Below are positions 51,770 to 60,295 of a stretch of DNA of 64,000 nucleotides, in pieces. The notes under the pieces are model-generated. The model was not told where the DNA came from. It saw nothing but the letters and a program-made list of their open reading frames with translations, and did not search any database. How positions within the stretch are numbered: position 1 is the stretch's first letter; every line of letters starts with the position of its first letter. Both the position numbers and the translations under genes were made by a program. The stretch lies in the NCBI RefSeq assembly GCF_003217215.1, contig NZ_QJTD01000004.1, positions 62,001-126,000 on the forward strand. The letters run 5' to 3'. The stretch comes from Winogradskyella epiphytica (GTDB taxonomy: Bacteria > Bacteroidota > Bacteroidia > Flavobacteriales > Flavobacteriaceae).

Positions 51770-51806
51770 ATGTCATTCAGAGCGAAAGCGAAGAATCTCA
51801 TGATAC
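51770..51806. repeat. REP-like repeat (TGTCATTCAGAGCG type) in the paaC-paaD spacer
   Basis: ATGTCATTCAGAGCGAAAGC followed by GAAGAATCTCATGATAC belongs to the same family as the arms at 2836. A TTTCAA tract follows at 51868-51900, directly before paaD. Confidence 0.55.
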
Positions 51807-51901
51807 AAAGAAAATAGAATAACGAAATCGAACACGAAGCTGAAACGCCAGATGTGAATTTTTAACTTCGAATTCAATTTCAATTTCAATTTCAACAACA
51901 A

Positions 51902-52402
51902 ATGACAACAACAGAACAAAATATAGACGACATCTTAGTTCCAATCTTGGAGCAAGTTTCAGATCCTGAAATTCCTGTCCTATCTATTATGGATATGGGT
52001 GTGGTACGTTCTGCAGTTATCGAAAATAATAAAGTTAAAGTGCAAATCACACCAACCTACAGCGGCTGTCCTGCAATGGACGTTATTGGTGATGATATTA
52101 AAGCGGCTTTAAAACACGCAGGTTACGATTCTGAAGTAGAATTAATTCTGCATCCAGCTTGGACCACCGATTGGATTACGCCACGAGGTAGAAAAGCATT
52201 AGAAGATTACGGAATTGCAGCACCTCTTGGGCCGGAAGCCGATAAAGATGTATTGCTGCACGGAAAACGTATTGTTAAGTGTACCAATTGTGGTTCGCAA
52301 AACACACGATTAGTCAGTCAGTTTGGTTCAACAGCGTGTAAAGCACAATTTCAGTGTGATGACTGCCAAGAGCCGTTCGACTATTTTAAATGTTTAAAAT
52401 AA
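51902..52402 (+). CDS. paaD: Phenylacetyl-CoA epoxidase assembly protein PaaD (SufT/MIP18-like)
   Basis: 166 residues. N-terminal MIP18/DUF59 domain: ILEQVSDPEIPVLSIMDMGVVRS, QITPTYSGCPAMDVI, LHPAWTTDWIT. C-terminal zinc-finger-like part with CTNCGSQNTRLVSQFGSTACKAQFQCDDC, quoted in part, giving four or five cysteines. PaaD probably helps assemble or mature the metal centres of the epoxidase. A terminator-like hairpin follows at 52418. Confidence 0.94.
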   Translation: MTTTEQNIDDILVPILEQVSDPEIPVLSIMDMGVVRSAVIENNKVKVQITPTYSGCPAMDVIGDDIKAALKHAGYDSEVELILHPAWTTDWITPRGRKALEDYGIAAPLGPEADKDVLLHGKRIVKCTNCGSQNTRLVSQFGSTACKAQFQCDDCQEPFDYFKCLK

Positions 52403-52417
52403 AAGTTATTTAAAACG

Positions 52418-52453
52418 AAGGGAAAATCTTCTTTAAGACCATCCCTTTTTTTT
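52418..52453 (+). terminator. Terminator-like hairpin between paaD and paaG
   Basis: AAGGGA-aaa-TCTT pairs with AAGA-cca-TCCCTT, followed by a run of T. It lies inside the operon, so it may set the level of read-through to the downstream genes. Confidence 0.55.
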
Positions 52454-52474
52454 ATGACAAACAAAATATAAGGT

Positions 52475-53260
52475 ATGAGCAATAATTCAATCGAATTAAA
52501 AATCGAAAACAAAATCGCCTTCATTACTCTAAACAGGCCAGAAGTTTTCAATAGTTTTAATCGCGAAATGGCTTTGCGTTTGCAAAGTGTTTTAGACGAC
52601 TGTGAAAACAACCCGGAAGTTAGAGCCATGGTTTTAACCGGGAACGGAAAAGCATTTTGTGCAGGTCAAGATTTAAAAGAAGTGACCAGTCCTGAGTTAA
52701 ATCCGGGATTCAAAAAAATCCTCGAAGAACATTACAATCCTATAATTACCAGAATCCGAAATATTAAAAAACCAATTATAGGCGCTATAAACGGTGTGGC
52801 AGCTGGTGCAGGAGCAAATATTGCATTAGCCTGTGATATTGTAGTGGCTCATGAAAAAGTGAGCTTCATTCAAGCTTTTAGCTTAATAGGTTTAGTTCCT
52901 GATAGTGCAGGAACCTTCTTCTTACCGCGATTAATCGGTTTTCAAAAAGCACAAGCGTTAGCTATGTTAGGAGATAAGATTTCTGCTGAAGAAGCTGAGA
53001 AAATGGGAATGATTTATAAAATGATTCCTTTAGAAAGCTTCGATGAAGAAGTAAATAAACTTGCATTGAAACTCGCTAATATGCCAACAAAAGCTTTAGG
53101 CTTAATCAAAGAGTTATTCAATAGCTCGATGACAAATACCTTAGAGCAACAATTAGCATTAGAATCTAAATTACAGATTGAAGCGGCACAAACAGAAGAT
53201 TATGCTGAAGGAGTTTCTGCTTTTATTGAAAAAAGAAAACCTGAGTTTAAAGGGAAATAA
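52475..53260 (+). CDS. paaG: Ring-epoxide isomerase PaaG (crotonase family)
   Basis: Isomerises 1,2-epoxyphenylacetyl-CoA to oxepin-CoA. 261 residues of crotonase fold: TLNRPEVFNSFN, the oxyanion-hole segments FCAGQDLKEV and GAINGVAAGAGANIALACD, and the catalytic Asp in LIGLVPDSAGTFFLPRLIG, the PaaG-type pattern in place of the hydratase glutamate pair. C-terminal FIEKRKPEFKGK is typical. The second crotonase, at 60296, is the better hydratase candidate. Confidence 0.88.
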   Translation: MSNNSIELKIENKIAFITLNRPEVFNSFNREMALRLQSVLDDCENNPEVRAMVLTGNGKAFCAGQDLKEVTSPELNPGFKKILEEHYNPIITRIRNIKKPIIGAINGVAAGAGANIALACDIVVAHEKVSFIQAFSLIGLVPDSAGTFFLPRLIGFQKAQALAMLGDKISAEEAEKMGMIYKMIPLESFDEEVNKLALKLANMPTKALGLIKELFNSSMTNTLEQQLALESKLQIEAAQTEDYAEGVSAFIEKRKPEFKGK

Positions 53261-53327
53261 GAAAGTTCGAATAAGGTTGCTTCCCGCAACTTAAATTCGA
53301 TAATATAATTAAATAAACAGATTTGTT

Positions 53328-53347
53328 ATTCCTACGCAGATAGGAAT
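53328..53347. repeat. Hairpin repeat (ATTCCTACG type) before paaH
   Basis: ATTCCTACGCAGATAGGAAT has perfect 7-base arms and is preceded by TTGT. It matches the TGTCATTCC...GGAATC layout of the element at 60203 and resembles the fragment before thyA at 5727. Confidence 0.5.
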
Positions 53348-53367
53348 CCACAATAAAAATATAAAAC

Positions 53368-54525
53368 ATGAACGTAGGAATTATAGGTTCAGGAACCATG
53401 GGAAGTGGCATAGCGCAAGTTGCTGCTACTGCTGGTTGCCAAGTGAAATTATACGATACCAATCAAGCGGCTTTAGATAAAGCTAAGGCGTCTCTTGAGA
53501 AAATATTATCTCGTTTAATCGAGAAAGGTAGAATGGATTCTGCAGAAAAAAACAGAATTCAATCGAATATTTCTTATGTCGTTGAATTGAAAAGTTTAGC
53601 AGATTCAAACCTAACCATCGAAGCTATTATTGAAAACCTTGACATTAAGAAAAAAGTATTTTCAGAATTAGAGTCTTATGTTGCAGACGATTGTATTATC
53701 GCTTCCAACACCTCTAGTTTGTCTATCGCTTCCATTGCCTCATCACTTCAAAAGCCTGAACGTTGTGTTGGGATTCACTTTTTTAATCCAGCACCATTAA
53801 TGAAGCTGGTAGAGGTTATTCCTGCAATTCAAACCTCAAAAGAAGTTCTTGAAAAGTCCATACAAACCATTAGCGATTGGAAAAAAACAGTCGCTGTTGC
53901 TAAAGACACTCCTGGGTTTATCGTGAATAGAGTAGCACGTCCATTTTATGGTGAAGCATTACGAATTTACGAGGAAGGTATAGCTGACTTTGCAACGATT
54001 GATGATGCAATGAAACAGGTTGGTGGTTTTAGAATGGGACCATTCGAACTCATGGATTTCATTGGAAATGATGTGAATTATACCGTTACCGAAACCGTAT
54101 TTACGGCCTTCTATTTCGATCCGAGATATAAGCCATCTTTTACACAAAAACGCTTTTCAGAAGCAGGCTACCTAGGAAGAAAATCAGGAAAGGGATATTA
54201 TGATTATTCTGAAGGTGCTGTAAAACCAGAACCAAAACAAGATAAAGAATTAGCAAATCAAATATTCGATAGAGTATTGGTGATGCTAATCAACGAAGCG
54301 GCAGATGCCTTGTTTTTAAACATCGCTTCAGCCGAAGATATTGACAATGCCATGACTAAAGGGGTTAACTACCCAAAAGGGCTATTGGCTTGGGCAGATG
54401 AGAAAGGCATCGATTGGTGCGTGTCAAAATTAGACGATTTATATAACGAATACCACGAAGACAGATACCGTTGTAGTCCGTTGTTAAGACGAATGAAGAA
54501 AAAAGGTAATAGGTTTGGGGTATGA
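53368..54525 (+). CDS. paaH: 3-hydroxyacyl-CoA dehydrogenase of the paa pathway
   Basis: Oxidises the 3-hydroxyacyl-CoA intermediate with NAD+. 385 residues. Rossmann motif IIGSGTMGSGIAQVAA, ASNTSSLSIASIAS, the catalytic His in CVGIHFFNPAPLMKLVEVI, DTPGFIVNRVARPFYGEALR in part, and a second small C-terminal domain (GVNYPKGLLAWADE). It is shorter than E. coli PaaH (~475) but longer than a single hydroxybutyryl-CoA dehydrogenase (~285). The stop overlaps the next start by 4 bases. Confidence 0.9.
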   Translation: MNVGIIGSGTMGSGIAQVAATAGCQVKLYDTNQAALDKAKASLEKILSRLIEKGRMDSAEKNRIQSNISYVVELKSLADSNLTIEAIIENLDIKKKVFSELESYVADDCIIASNTSSLSIASIASSLQKPERCVGIHFFNPAPLMKLVEVIPAIQTSKEVLEKSIQTISDWKKTVAVAKDTPGFIVNRVARPFYGEALRIYEEGIADFATIDDAMKQVGGFRMGPFELMDFIGNDVNYTVTETVFTAFYFDPRYKPSFTQKRFSEAGYLGRKSGKGYYDYSEGAVKPEPKQDKELANQIFDRVLVMLINEAADALFLNIASAEDIDNAMTKGVNYPKGLLAWADEKGIDWCVSKLDDLYNEYHEDRYRCSPLLRRMKKKGNRFGV

Positions 54526-54902
54526 GGAGGTCCAAGTATCATTTCAAATTTGAGGAATTAGCGATTTATACAACCGCAATGGAATTTGGAGAAGTTGTTA
54601 ATGTACAAACAAAGAAATTTCCTAAAGATGAACGATTTGAGTTGACATCACAATTTAAAAGAGCGGCAGATTCTATAGCTCTGAATATAGCAGAGGGGGC
54701 AAGCGGTTCTGATAAACAGTTTCATAATTATTTAGGTAACGCCTGGTATAGTGCACATGAATGTATTGCTTGTAGTTCTAAAGCTTGGTTAAGAAACTAT
54801 ATTACGACTGAAGAAGATGAGGAAAATAGAAGATTAATCACCGAATTATCAAAAATGATAACAACTTTACGTGCAATAATTTTCAAAAGAATTAATATAT
54901 AA
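54522..54902 (+). CDS. Four-helix-bundle protein (23S rRNA intervening-sequence protein family)
   Basis: 126 residues of the S23/IVP family: HFKFEELAIYTTAMEFGEVV, FPKDERFELTSQFKRAADSIALNIAEGAS in part, YLGNAWYSAHECIACSSKAW and a final helix. These proteins form pentameric bundles. Some are encoded within 23S rRNA insertions, but many stand alone as here, and their function is unknown. It is coupled to paaH by an ATGA overlap and lies 13 bases before paaI, so it is co-expressed with the pathway. Probably a later insertion. Confidence 0.9.
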   Translation: MRRSKYHFKFEELAIYTTAMEFGEVVNVQTKKFPKDERFELTSQFKRAADSIALNIAEGASGSDKQFHNYLGNAWYSAHECIACSSKAWLRNYITTEEDEENRRLITELSKMITTLRAIIFKRINI

Positions 54903-54915
54903 TTTTAAATAACGA

Positions 54916-55329
54916 ATGAAACCTATTACCTCACACCTCATACCTAAAAAGATGCTCAGCCAAGACGCCTATAGTCAATGGCTAGGAATCGAAATCCTAG
55001 AATGTGAATTAGGACGTTGCAAAGTAGGGATGACCGTTAGAAAGGAAATGCTTAATAGTATGGGAAAAGCCCATGGTGGCATCAGTTATTCATTAGCAGA
55101 TACCGCCTTCGGTTTTGCAGCGAATACCCATGGTAAATATGCCGTTTCTATCGAAACGAGTATTAATCATATTGAAGCCTTAAACGAAGGGGATTATTTA
55201 GTGGCCGAGTCCGTAATTGAAAATGTAAAAAACAGATTGGGCTTTAATATTATTGAAGTAAAACGTGGAGACGAATTAGTAGCTCTTTTTAAAGGGGTTG
55301 CTTATAGAACGCAAAAAGACTGGGAATAA
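54916..55329 (+). CDS. paaI: Phenylacetyl-CoA-pathway hotdog thioesterase
   Basis: Hydrolyses CoA thioesters of the pathway, protecting against dead-end products. 137 residues of hotdog fold: AYSQWLGIEILECELGRCKV, MLNSMGKAHGGISYSLADTAFGFAANTHG (quoted in part), with the catalytic Asp in ADTAF, and SIETSINHIEALNEGD. An ATG 12 codons in (54952) is an alternative start. I keep the first because family members have about this many residues before the WLGI segment. Confidence 0.92.
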   Translation: MKPITSHLIPKKMLSQDAYSQWLGIEILECELGRCKVGMTVRKEMLNSMGKAHGGISYSLADTAFGFAANTHGKYAVSIETSINHIEALNEGDYLVAESVIENVKNRLGFNIIEVKRGDELVALFKGVAYRTQKDWE

Positions 55330-55348
55330 ACCATAAAACTATTAATAT

Positions 55349-56209
55349 ATGAAATGGCAAGGTAGAAGAAAAAGTGGAAACTTAGAAGACCGTCGTGGTA
55401 TGGGGTCTAAAGGTAAAATTGCAGCAGGTGGTGGTTTGGTCGCCGTTGTTGTGATTCTCTTACAGCTTTTTGGTGGTGAAACAGGAAAGCAAATAGCTCC
55501 AATTATAGAACAAGTAGGTAATAGTCAAACGGTTCAGCAGGTAGAGCAAAGAGAATTAACCCAAGAAGAACAACTTATGGGTGATTTTATGGCTACCGTA
55601 TTGGCAGATACAGAAGATATATGGACTCAACTTTTTAGAGAATATAATTTAGGGGAATACAAAGAACCTAAAATGGTATTGTTCAGTGATGCTGTGAATA
55701 CGGCTTGTGGAAGCGCAAGTTCCGCTTCAGGACCATTTTATTGCCCAGGAGATCAAAAAGTGTATATGGATTTAGTCTTTTTCAACGAACTCAAATCGCG
55801 TTTCGGTGCTAAGGGAGGCGACTTTGCTATCGCTTATGTTACAGCACATGAGATTGGTCACCATATTCAAACCATATTAGGAACGTCCAACAAAGTACGA
55901 CAGTTGCAGTCTCAATCGAGTAAAGTAGAAGCAAACAGACTTTCTGTAGCCCAGGAATTGCAGGCCGATTTCTATGCAGGTGTTTGGGCGCATCACAATA
56001 GAAAATATTTACAAGAAGGAGATATCGAAGAAGCTCTAAGTGCTGCCAATGCAGTTGGAGATGATGCCATTCAAAAGCGTACAAGAGGAACGGTTTCTCC
56101 AGATAGCTTTACTCATGGGACTTCAGAGCAACGTATGGAGTGGTTTATGAAAGGCTTTAAAACAGGGGATATGAGACAAGGTGATACCTTTTCTGCTATT
56201 CTGAATTAA
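55349..56209 (+). CDS. Neutral zinc metallopeptidase (YpfJ/KPN_00720 family)
   Basis: 286 residues. A basic, Gly-rich N-terminus (MKWQGRRKSGNLEDRRGMGS) is followed by one membrane helix (~27-43, GGGLVAVVVILLQLF), a linker and a zincin domain with TACGSASSASGPFYCPGDQKVYMD in part, the zinc motif AHEIGHHIQ and a downstream ligand region LQADFYAGVWAHH. The protein is full length and the active-site residues are intact. It has no known step in phenylacetate catabolism, yet sits 19 bases after paaI within the operon. The substrate is unknown. Confidence 0.9.
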   Translation: MKWQGRRKSGNLEDRRGMGSKGKIAAGGGLVAVVVILLQLFGGETGKQIAPIIEQVGNSQTVQQVEQRELTQEEQLMGDFMATVLADTEDIWTQLFREYNLGEYKEPKMVLFSDAVNTACGSASSASGPFYCPGDQKVYMDLVFFNELKSRFGAKGGDFAIAYVTAHEIGHHIQTILGTSNKVRQLQSQSSKVEANRLSVAQELQADFYAGVWAHHNRKYLQEGDIEEALSAANAVGDDAIQKRTRGTVSPDSFTHGTSEQRMEWFMKGFKTGDMRQGDTFSAILN

Positions 56210-56281
56210 ATTTTAGATGTATACCATTGGTATTTCGTACGGGCTACGGAATCCAAAATAAAAAATTATAATATTAAAATG

Positions 56282-56294
56282 CTCAGCTGCTGAG
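56282..56294 (+). other. Hairpin just upstream of the thiolase gene
   Basis: CTCAGC-T-GCTGAG is a perfect 6+6 inverted repeat 15 bases before the start codon. A second inverted repeat, TTCGTA/TACGGAA, lies at about 56234-56251 in the same spacer. Confidence 0.3.
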
Positions 56295-56308
56295 AAGAAT
56301 AAAAGATT

Positions 56309-57523
56309 ATGAAAGAAGCTTATATAATAGACGGAATCAGAACACCAATAGGAAATTACAAAGGTACTTTATCTGCTGTACGAACAGACGATTTAGGAGC
56401 TATTGTAATCAAAGAAATTGTCAAACGTAATCCAAACATACCAAGTGATGCTTACGACGATGTGATTATGGGTTGTGCTAACCAAGCAGGAGAAGATAAT
56501 CGTAACGTAGCGAGAATGTCAGCGCTTTTAGCAGGCCTTCCTTTTACGGTTCCAGGAGAAACGGTGAACCGATTATGTAGTTCAGGGTTATCAGCAATCA
56601 TTCACGCTAATAGAGCGATCAAAGCTGGAGATGGCGACTTGTTTATTTCTGGTGGTGTAGAAAATATGACCCGCGGGCCATACGTTATCGCTAAACCTTC
56701 TAGTGCTTTTGGAAACGATTCTAAAATGTACGACTCTAGTTTCGGATGGCGTTTTGTAAACCCGAAAATGAACGAGATGTACGGGACAGATGGTATGGGA
56801 AACACTGCCGAAAACCTAGTAGAGAAATATAATATATCAAGAGAAGACCAAGATAAGTTCGCACTTTGGAGTCAGCAAAAAGCAACCAAAGCTCAAGAAA
56901 ACGGAAGATTGGCAAAGGAGATTGTTACCGTAGAAATTCCACAGCGTAAAAAAGACCCGATTCAATTTTCAAAAGATGAATTCGTAAAACCTACGAGTTC
57001 TTTAGAGGTGCTGGCAAAATTACGTCCAGCGTTTAAAAAAGAAGGCGGAAGTGTAACCGCAGGAAACTCTTCAGGATTAAACGATGGTGCAGTAGCAACA
57101 ATCATTGCTTCTGGAGATGCCGTAAAAAAATATAACCTTAAACCGCTAGCAAGAATCGTAAGTTCTGCAGTTGTAGGAGTAGAGCCAAGAATTATGGGTA
57201 TCGGTCCTGTAGAAGCGTCTAATAAAGCCCTAGAAAAAGCAGGTTTAACAATGGACGATATGGATGTTATCGAACTTAACGAGGCCTTTGCTGCTCAAGC
57301 TTTAGCGTGTACGCGTGCGTGGGGATTAAAAGACAACGACCCGAGGTTAAATCCTAATGGAGGTGCTATCGCCATTGGTCACCCACTAGGTGTTACCGGT
57401 GCGAGAACCACTTATTCTGCAGCTCTAGAATTGAACGAGCAGAAAAAACGTTATGCTTTAGTAACCATGTGTATTGGTGTTGGTCAAGGTTATGCAGCGG
57501 TTATCGAAAACGTAAATCTGTAG
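56309..57523 (+). CDS. paaJ: 3-oxoadipyl-CoA / acetyl-CoA C-acyltransferase
   Basis: Beta-ketoadipyl-CoA thiolase that releases acetyl-CoA and succinyl-CoA at the end of the pathway. 404 residues: IIDGIRTPIGNYKGTLS, the nucleophile in VNRLCSSGLSAI, GGVENMTRGPYVIAKP, the MYDSSFGWRFVNPKMNEMYGTD segment in part (typical of 3-oxoadipyl-CoA thiolases), NEAFAAQALA, GGAIAIGHPLGVTGAR and CIGVGQGYAAV. A generic beta-oxidation thiolase is less likely given the place between paaI and paaZ. Confidence 0.93.
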   Translation: MKEAYIIDGIRTPIGNYKGTLSAVRTDDLGAIVIKEIVKRNPNIPSDAYDDVIMGCANQAGEDNRNVARMSALLAGLPFTVPGETVNRLCSSGLSAIIHANRAIKAGDGDLFISGGVENMTRGPYVIAKPSSAFGNDSKMYDSSFGWRFVNPKMNEMYGTDGMGNTAENLVEKYNISREDQDKFALWSQQKATKAQENGRLAKEIVTVEIPQRKKDPIQFSKDEFVKPTSSLEVLAKLRPAFKKEGGSVTAGNSSGLNDGAVATIIASGDAVKKYNLKPLARIVSSAVVGVEPRIMGIGPVEASNKALEKAGLTMDDMDVIELNEAFAAQALACTRAWGLKDNDPRLNPNGGAIAIGHPLGVTGARTTYSAALELNEQKKRYALVTMCIGVGQGYAAVIENVNL

Positions 57524-57525
57524 TA

Positions 57526-57616
57526 TTTGGGCGTTACCACAAGGGTCGCGCTTGCACTACTCGCTTCCAGACCCAAAAGTCTGGAGAGCTCAAACACACC
57601 GTTTAATCGCTAACGC
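57526..57616. repeat. GGGCGTTACC-type intergenic repeat, copy 2
   Basis: Begins TTTGGGCGTTACCACAAGGG and ends TCGCTAACGC, framing a unique hairpin TCCAGAC/GTCTGGA (57566-57585). Compared with copy 1 at 49341 the ends are conserved and the centre differs. It begins 2 bases after the thiolase stop. Confidence 0.6.
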
Positions 57617-57646
57617 AAAAGAACGGTTTAATAGTTTAAATAGCAT

Positions 57647-57678
57647 TCCGATGTATCTGTTCACGAAAGTACATCGGA
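57647..57678 (+). other. Inverted repeat upstream of paaZ
   Basis: TCCGATGTA (57647-57655) and TACATCGGA (57670-57678) are perfect 9-base arms with a 14-base loop, 20 bases before the paaZ start. Could be an operator or an RNA hairpin. No T-run follows. Confidence 0.4.
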
Positions 57679-57698
57679 GTAAGATAAAATAGTAAGTA

Positions 57699-60200
57699 AT
57701 GAAAAAAATACAAAATTACGTCAACGGAAAATGGACAGAAGGTACAGGTGAAGGTGTTCCAATGTTTGACGCTATTACAGGAGAAGTAGTTGCCTTATCG
57801 GATACGCAAGGTCTAGATTTTGGCGAAATTCTTCACTACGGAAGAACAAAAGGTAGTGAAAAACTACGTAAAATGACGTTTCAAGAACGTGGAAATATGC
57901 TAAAAAGTCTGGCGCTTTATCTTATGAAAAAGAAAGCCGCTTTTTACGAATTAAGTTATAGAACAGGGGCAACAAAAGTAGATAGCTGGATAGATATTGA
58001 AGGTGGTTTCGGAAACCTATTTGCCAATGCATCGCTACGTAAATTATTTCCAAATCAGTCGTATCACGTAGAAGGTGATGCTATCGATTTGTCTCGTGGT
58101 GGTCGCTTTATGGCGCATCATATTATGGTGCCTAAAAAAGGAGTTGCTGTTCATATTAATGCTTTTAACTTCCCGGTTTGGGGAATGTTAGAAAAATGTG
58201 CTACGAACTGGATGGCCGGTGTGCCTGCTGTAGTAAAACCAGCAACAAACACCTCGTTTCTAACCGAAGCTGTTGTTCGTGAAATTATAGCTTCTGGAAT
58301 TTTACCAGAAGGCGCACTGCAACTTATTACCGGTTCGGCAAGAACGATTTTAGATACCGTAGAATCTCAAGATGTCGTGACCTTCACCGGTTCGGCAACA
58401 ACGGGACGTTTATTAAAATCTCATAAGCGAATTATTGACGAGTCTGTGCCATTTAATATGGAAGCTGATTCATTAAACGCATCTGTTTTAGGAGAAGATG
58501 CTATTCCTGGAACGCCAGAATTCGACCTGTTTATTAAAGAGGTAAGAAATGAAATGACTGTGAAATGTGGACAAAAATGTACGGCTATCCGTAGAATAAT
58601 TGTACCGCAAAATTTGGTTGAAGATGTTCAAATTGCCCTAGGTAAAGCCTTGTCTAAAGTAACTATTGGTGACCCAAGATTAAAAGAGGTTCGCATGGGA
58701 GCTTTGGTGAGTAAAGACCAAGTAACCGAAGTGAGAGAGCGTGTTCAAGAACTATCTAAAACAGCAAGTATTGTTTATGGTGATTTAGATAAGATTGAGA
58801 CGATTGGTGCCGATGCTAAAAAAGGCGCATTCTTAAGTCCGATTTTACTTCGTGAAGATCATCCGTTTACAAATTTAGCAGTACACGAAACCGAAGCTTT
58901 CGGACCAGTCAGTACTATAATGCCATATAAAAACTTGGACGAAGCCATTACATTAGCGCAAATGGGTAAAGGATCGTTAGTATCTTCTATCGCCACTTAC
59001 GATAATAAAGTAGCTAAGGACTATGTGGTTAATGCGGCAAGTCACCACGGACGAATTTTAGTGATAAACCGTGATATGGCTAAAGAAAGTACAGGCCATG
59101 GTTCACCATTACCAAACTTAGTGCACGGTGGTCCAGGACGTGCTGGTGGAGGAGAAGAAATGGGTGGAATGCGTGGTATAAAACACTATTTACAACGTAC
59201 AGCCATTCAAGGTTCACCAACCACATTAACAGAAATTACAGGTATTTATCAGCAAAATGCAGAGTATAAGGAAGCAGAACAGCATCCATTTAAATACCAC
59301 TGGGAAGATATCAAAGCGGGTATGTCGCTTAAAACGCATAACCGTACATTAACAGATTCTGATATTATCAACTTCGCGAATCTTACTTGGGATCATTTCT
59401 ATGCACATACCGATACCACCTCTTTAGACGGTAGTATTTTTGAAAAAAGAACAGCACACGGCTATTTCATTATAGCAGCAGCAGCCGGTTTATTTGTTTA
59501 TCCTAATAAAGGGCCTGTAGCAGCAAACTACGGATTGGAAGAATGTAGATTCCTTCGTCCGCTATACCACAACGACACGATCTATGTGCGTTTAACTTGT
59601 AAGCAAAAAATTGATCGTGATGTGGCTTCAGCAGAACACCCAAGCGGAATCGTAAAATGGTACGTTGAGGTTTTTGATGCCTTAACCGACGAAATGGTGG
59701 CCTTTGCAACAATCTTAACGATGGTTGAGAAAAAGCAAGAGGTTTTTGTTGAAATGACCGAAGATAAAATCAAAGAATGCCTTTCAAAATTAAAAGAAGA
59801 TTTTAAACCGAAATGGGGAATTCTAACGCCTCAGCATCTTTTAGAACACCTTGAAGAAGGTTACAGATTAGCTTCAGGAGAAATTAAAGTAACCGAATGT
59901 GTTACTCCGGAAAAAATCGTTGAGAAAGTTCATAATTCATTATACAACTACGAGAAATTTCCAAAAGGAACGAGTTTCCCAACGTATAAAAAAGAAGAGT
60001 TAGAAGATTTAAAACATCCAGATTTCGAAACAGCAAAGGCAAAATTCTTTGAAGCAAGAGAGGCTTATGTTGCCTTCTATAAAGAAAATCCAGATGCCGT
60101 TTTAACAAACATGGTTTTTGGAGATTTAAATAGATACGAGTGGTATTTATTAGAGCGTAAACATTTAAACCACCATTTCGAGCAATTCGGATTAATTTAG
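57699..60200 (+). CDS. paaZ: Bifunctional ring-opening enzyme PaaZ with C-terminal DUF1569/DinB-like domain
   Basis: Hydrolyses oxepin-CoA and oxidises the resulting aldehyde. Residues ~1-520 are an aldehyde dehydrogenase ([31 protein letters not shown], catalytic Cys294 in [12 protein letters not shown]). Residues ~535-680 are an R-specific MaoC-type hydratase ([30 protein letters not shown]). Unlike E. coli PaaZ (681 residues), this one has 833: residues ~685-833 form an extra domain with [38 protein letters not shown] and EQFGL, the DUF1569 pattern. Its role is unknown. No frame break separates the parts. Confidence 0.94.
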   Translation: MKKIQNYVNGKWTEGTGEGVPMFDAITGEVVALSDTQGLDFGEILHYGRTKGSEKLRKMTFQERGNMLKSLALYLMKKKAAFYELSYRTGATKVDSWIDIEGGFGNLFANASLRKLFPNQSYHVEGDAIDLSRGGRFMAHHIMVPKKGVAVHINAFNFPVWGMLEKCATNWMAGVPAVVKPATNTSFLTEAVVREIIASGILPEGALQLITGSARTILDTVESQDVVTFTGSATTGRLLKSHKRIIDESVPFNMEADSLNASVLGEDAIPGTPEFDLFIKEVRNEMTVKCGQKCTAIRRIIVPQNLVEDVQIALGKALSKVTIGDPRLKEVRMGALVSKDQVTEVRERVQELSKTASIVYGDLDKIETIGADAKKGAFLSPILLREDHPFTNLAVHETEAFGPVSTIMPYKNLDEAITLAQMGKGSLVSSIATYDNKVAKDYVVNAASHHGRILVINRDMAKESTGHGSPLPNLVHGGPGRAGGGEEMGGMRGIKHYLQRTAIQGSPTTLTEITGIYQQNAEYKEAEQHPFKYHWEDIKAGMSLKTHNRTLTDSDIINFANLTWDHFYAHTDTTSLDGSIFEKRTAHGYFIIAAAAGLFVYPNKGPVAANYGLEECRFLRPLYHNDTIYVRLTCKQKIDRDVASAEHPSGIVKWYVEVFDALTDEMVAFATILTMVEKKQEVFVEMTEDKIKECLSKLKEDFKPKWGILTPQHLLEHLEEGYRLASGEIKVTECVTPEKIVEKVHNSLYNYEKFPKGTSFPTYKKEELEDLKHPDFETAKAKFFEAREAYVAFYKENPDAVLTNMVFGDLNRYEWYLLERKHLNHHFEQFGLI

Positions 60201-60202
60201 TC

Positions 60203-60281
60203 TGTCATTTCTGCGTATGCAGGAATCTTTAAAGAAAAAGTAATAATCATAAAATGGACTCCTGCTTTCGCAGGAAAGACA
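60203..60281. repeat. REP-like pair of inverted repeats (TGTCATTTCTGCG type)
   Basis: TGTCATTTCTGCGTATGCAG continuing GAATC at 60203-60227 and its inverted counterpart at 60256-60281, whose core TCCTGCTTTCGCAGGA is a perfect hairpin. Each half is itself a hairpin, as in BIME-type elements. An in-frame ATG at 60254 lies within the element and is not the start of the next gene. Confidence 0.65.
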
Positions 60282-60295
60282 AAAAATATATTAAG

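Noticed and set aside
50551..51900. CRISPR array suggested by repeated TTTCAA units in the paa spacers
   Set aside because: The units are 6-base direct tandem repeats without spacers, and no cas genes are present.
54522..54902. Evidence for a 23S rRNA gene around the IVP-family protein
   Set aside because: Flanking DNA codes for paaH and paaI; no rRNA sequence was seen anywhere in the window.
60254..60295. Earlier start for the paaF hydratase
   Set aside because: The extra codons are translated from an inverted-repeat element; the crotonase family begins at 60296.
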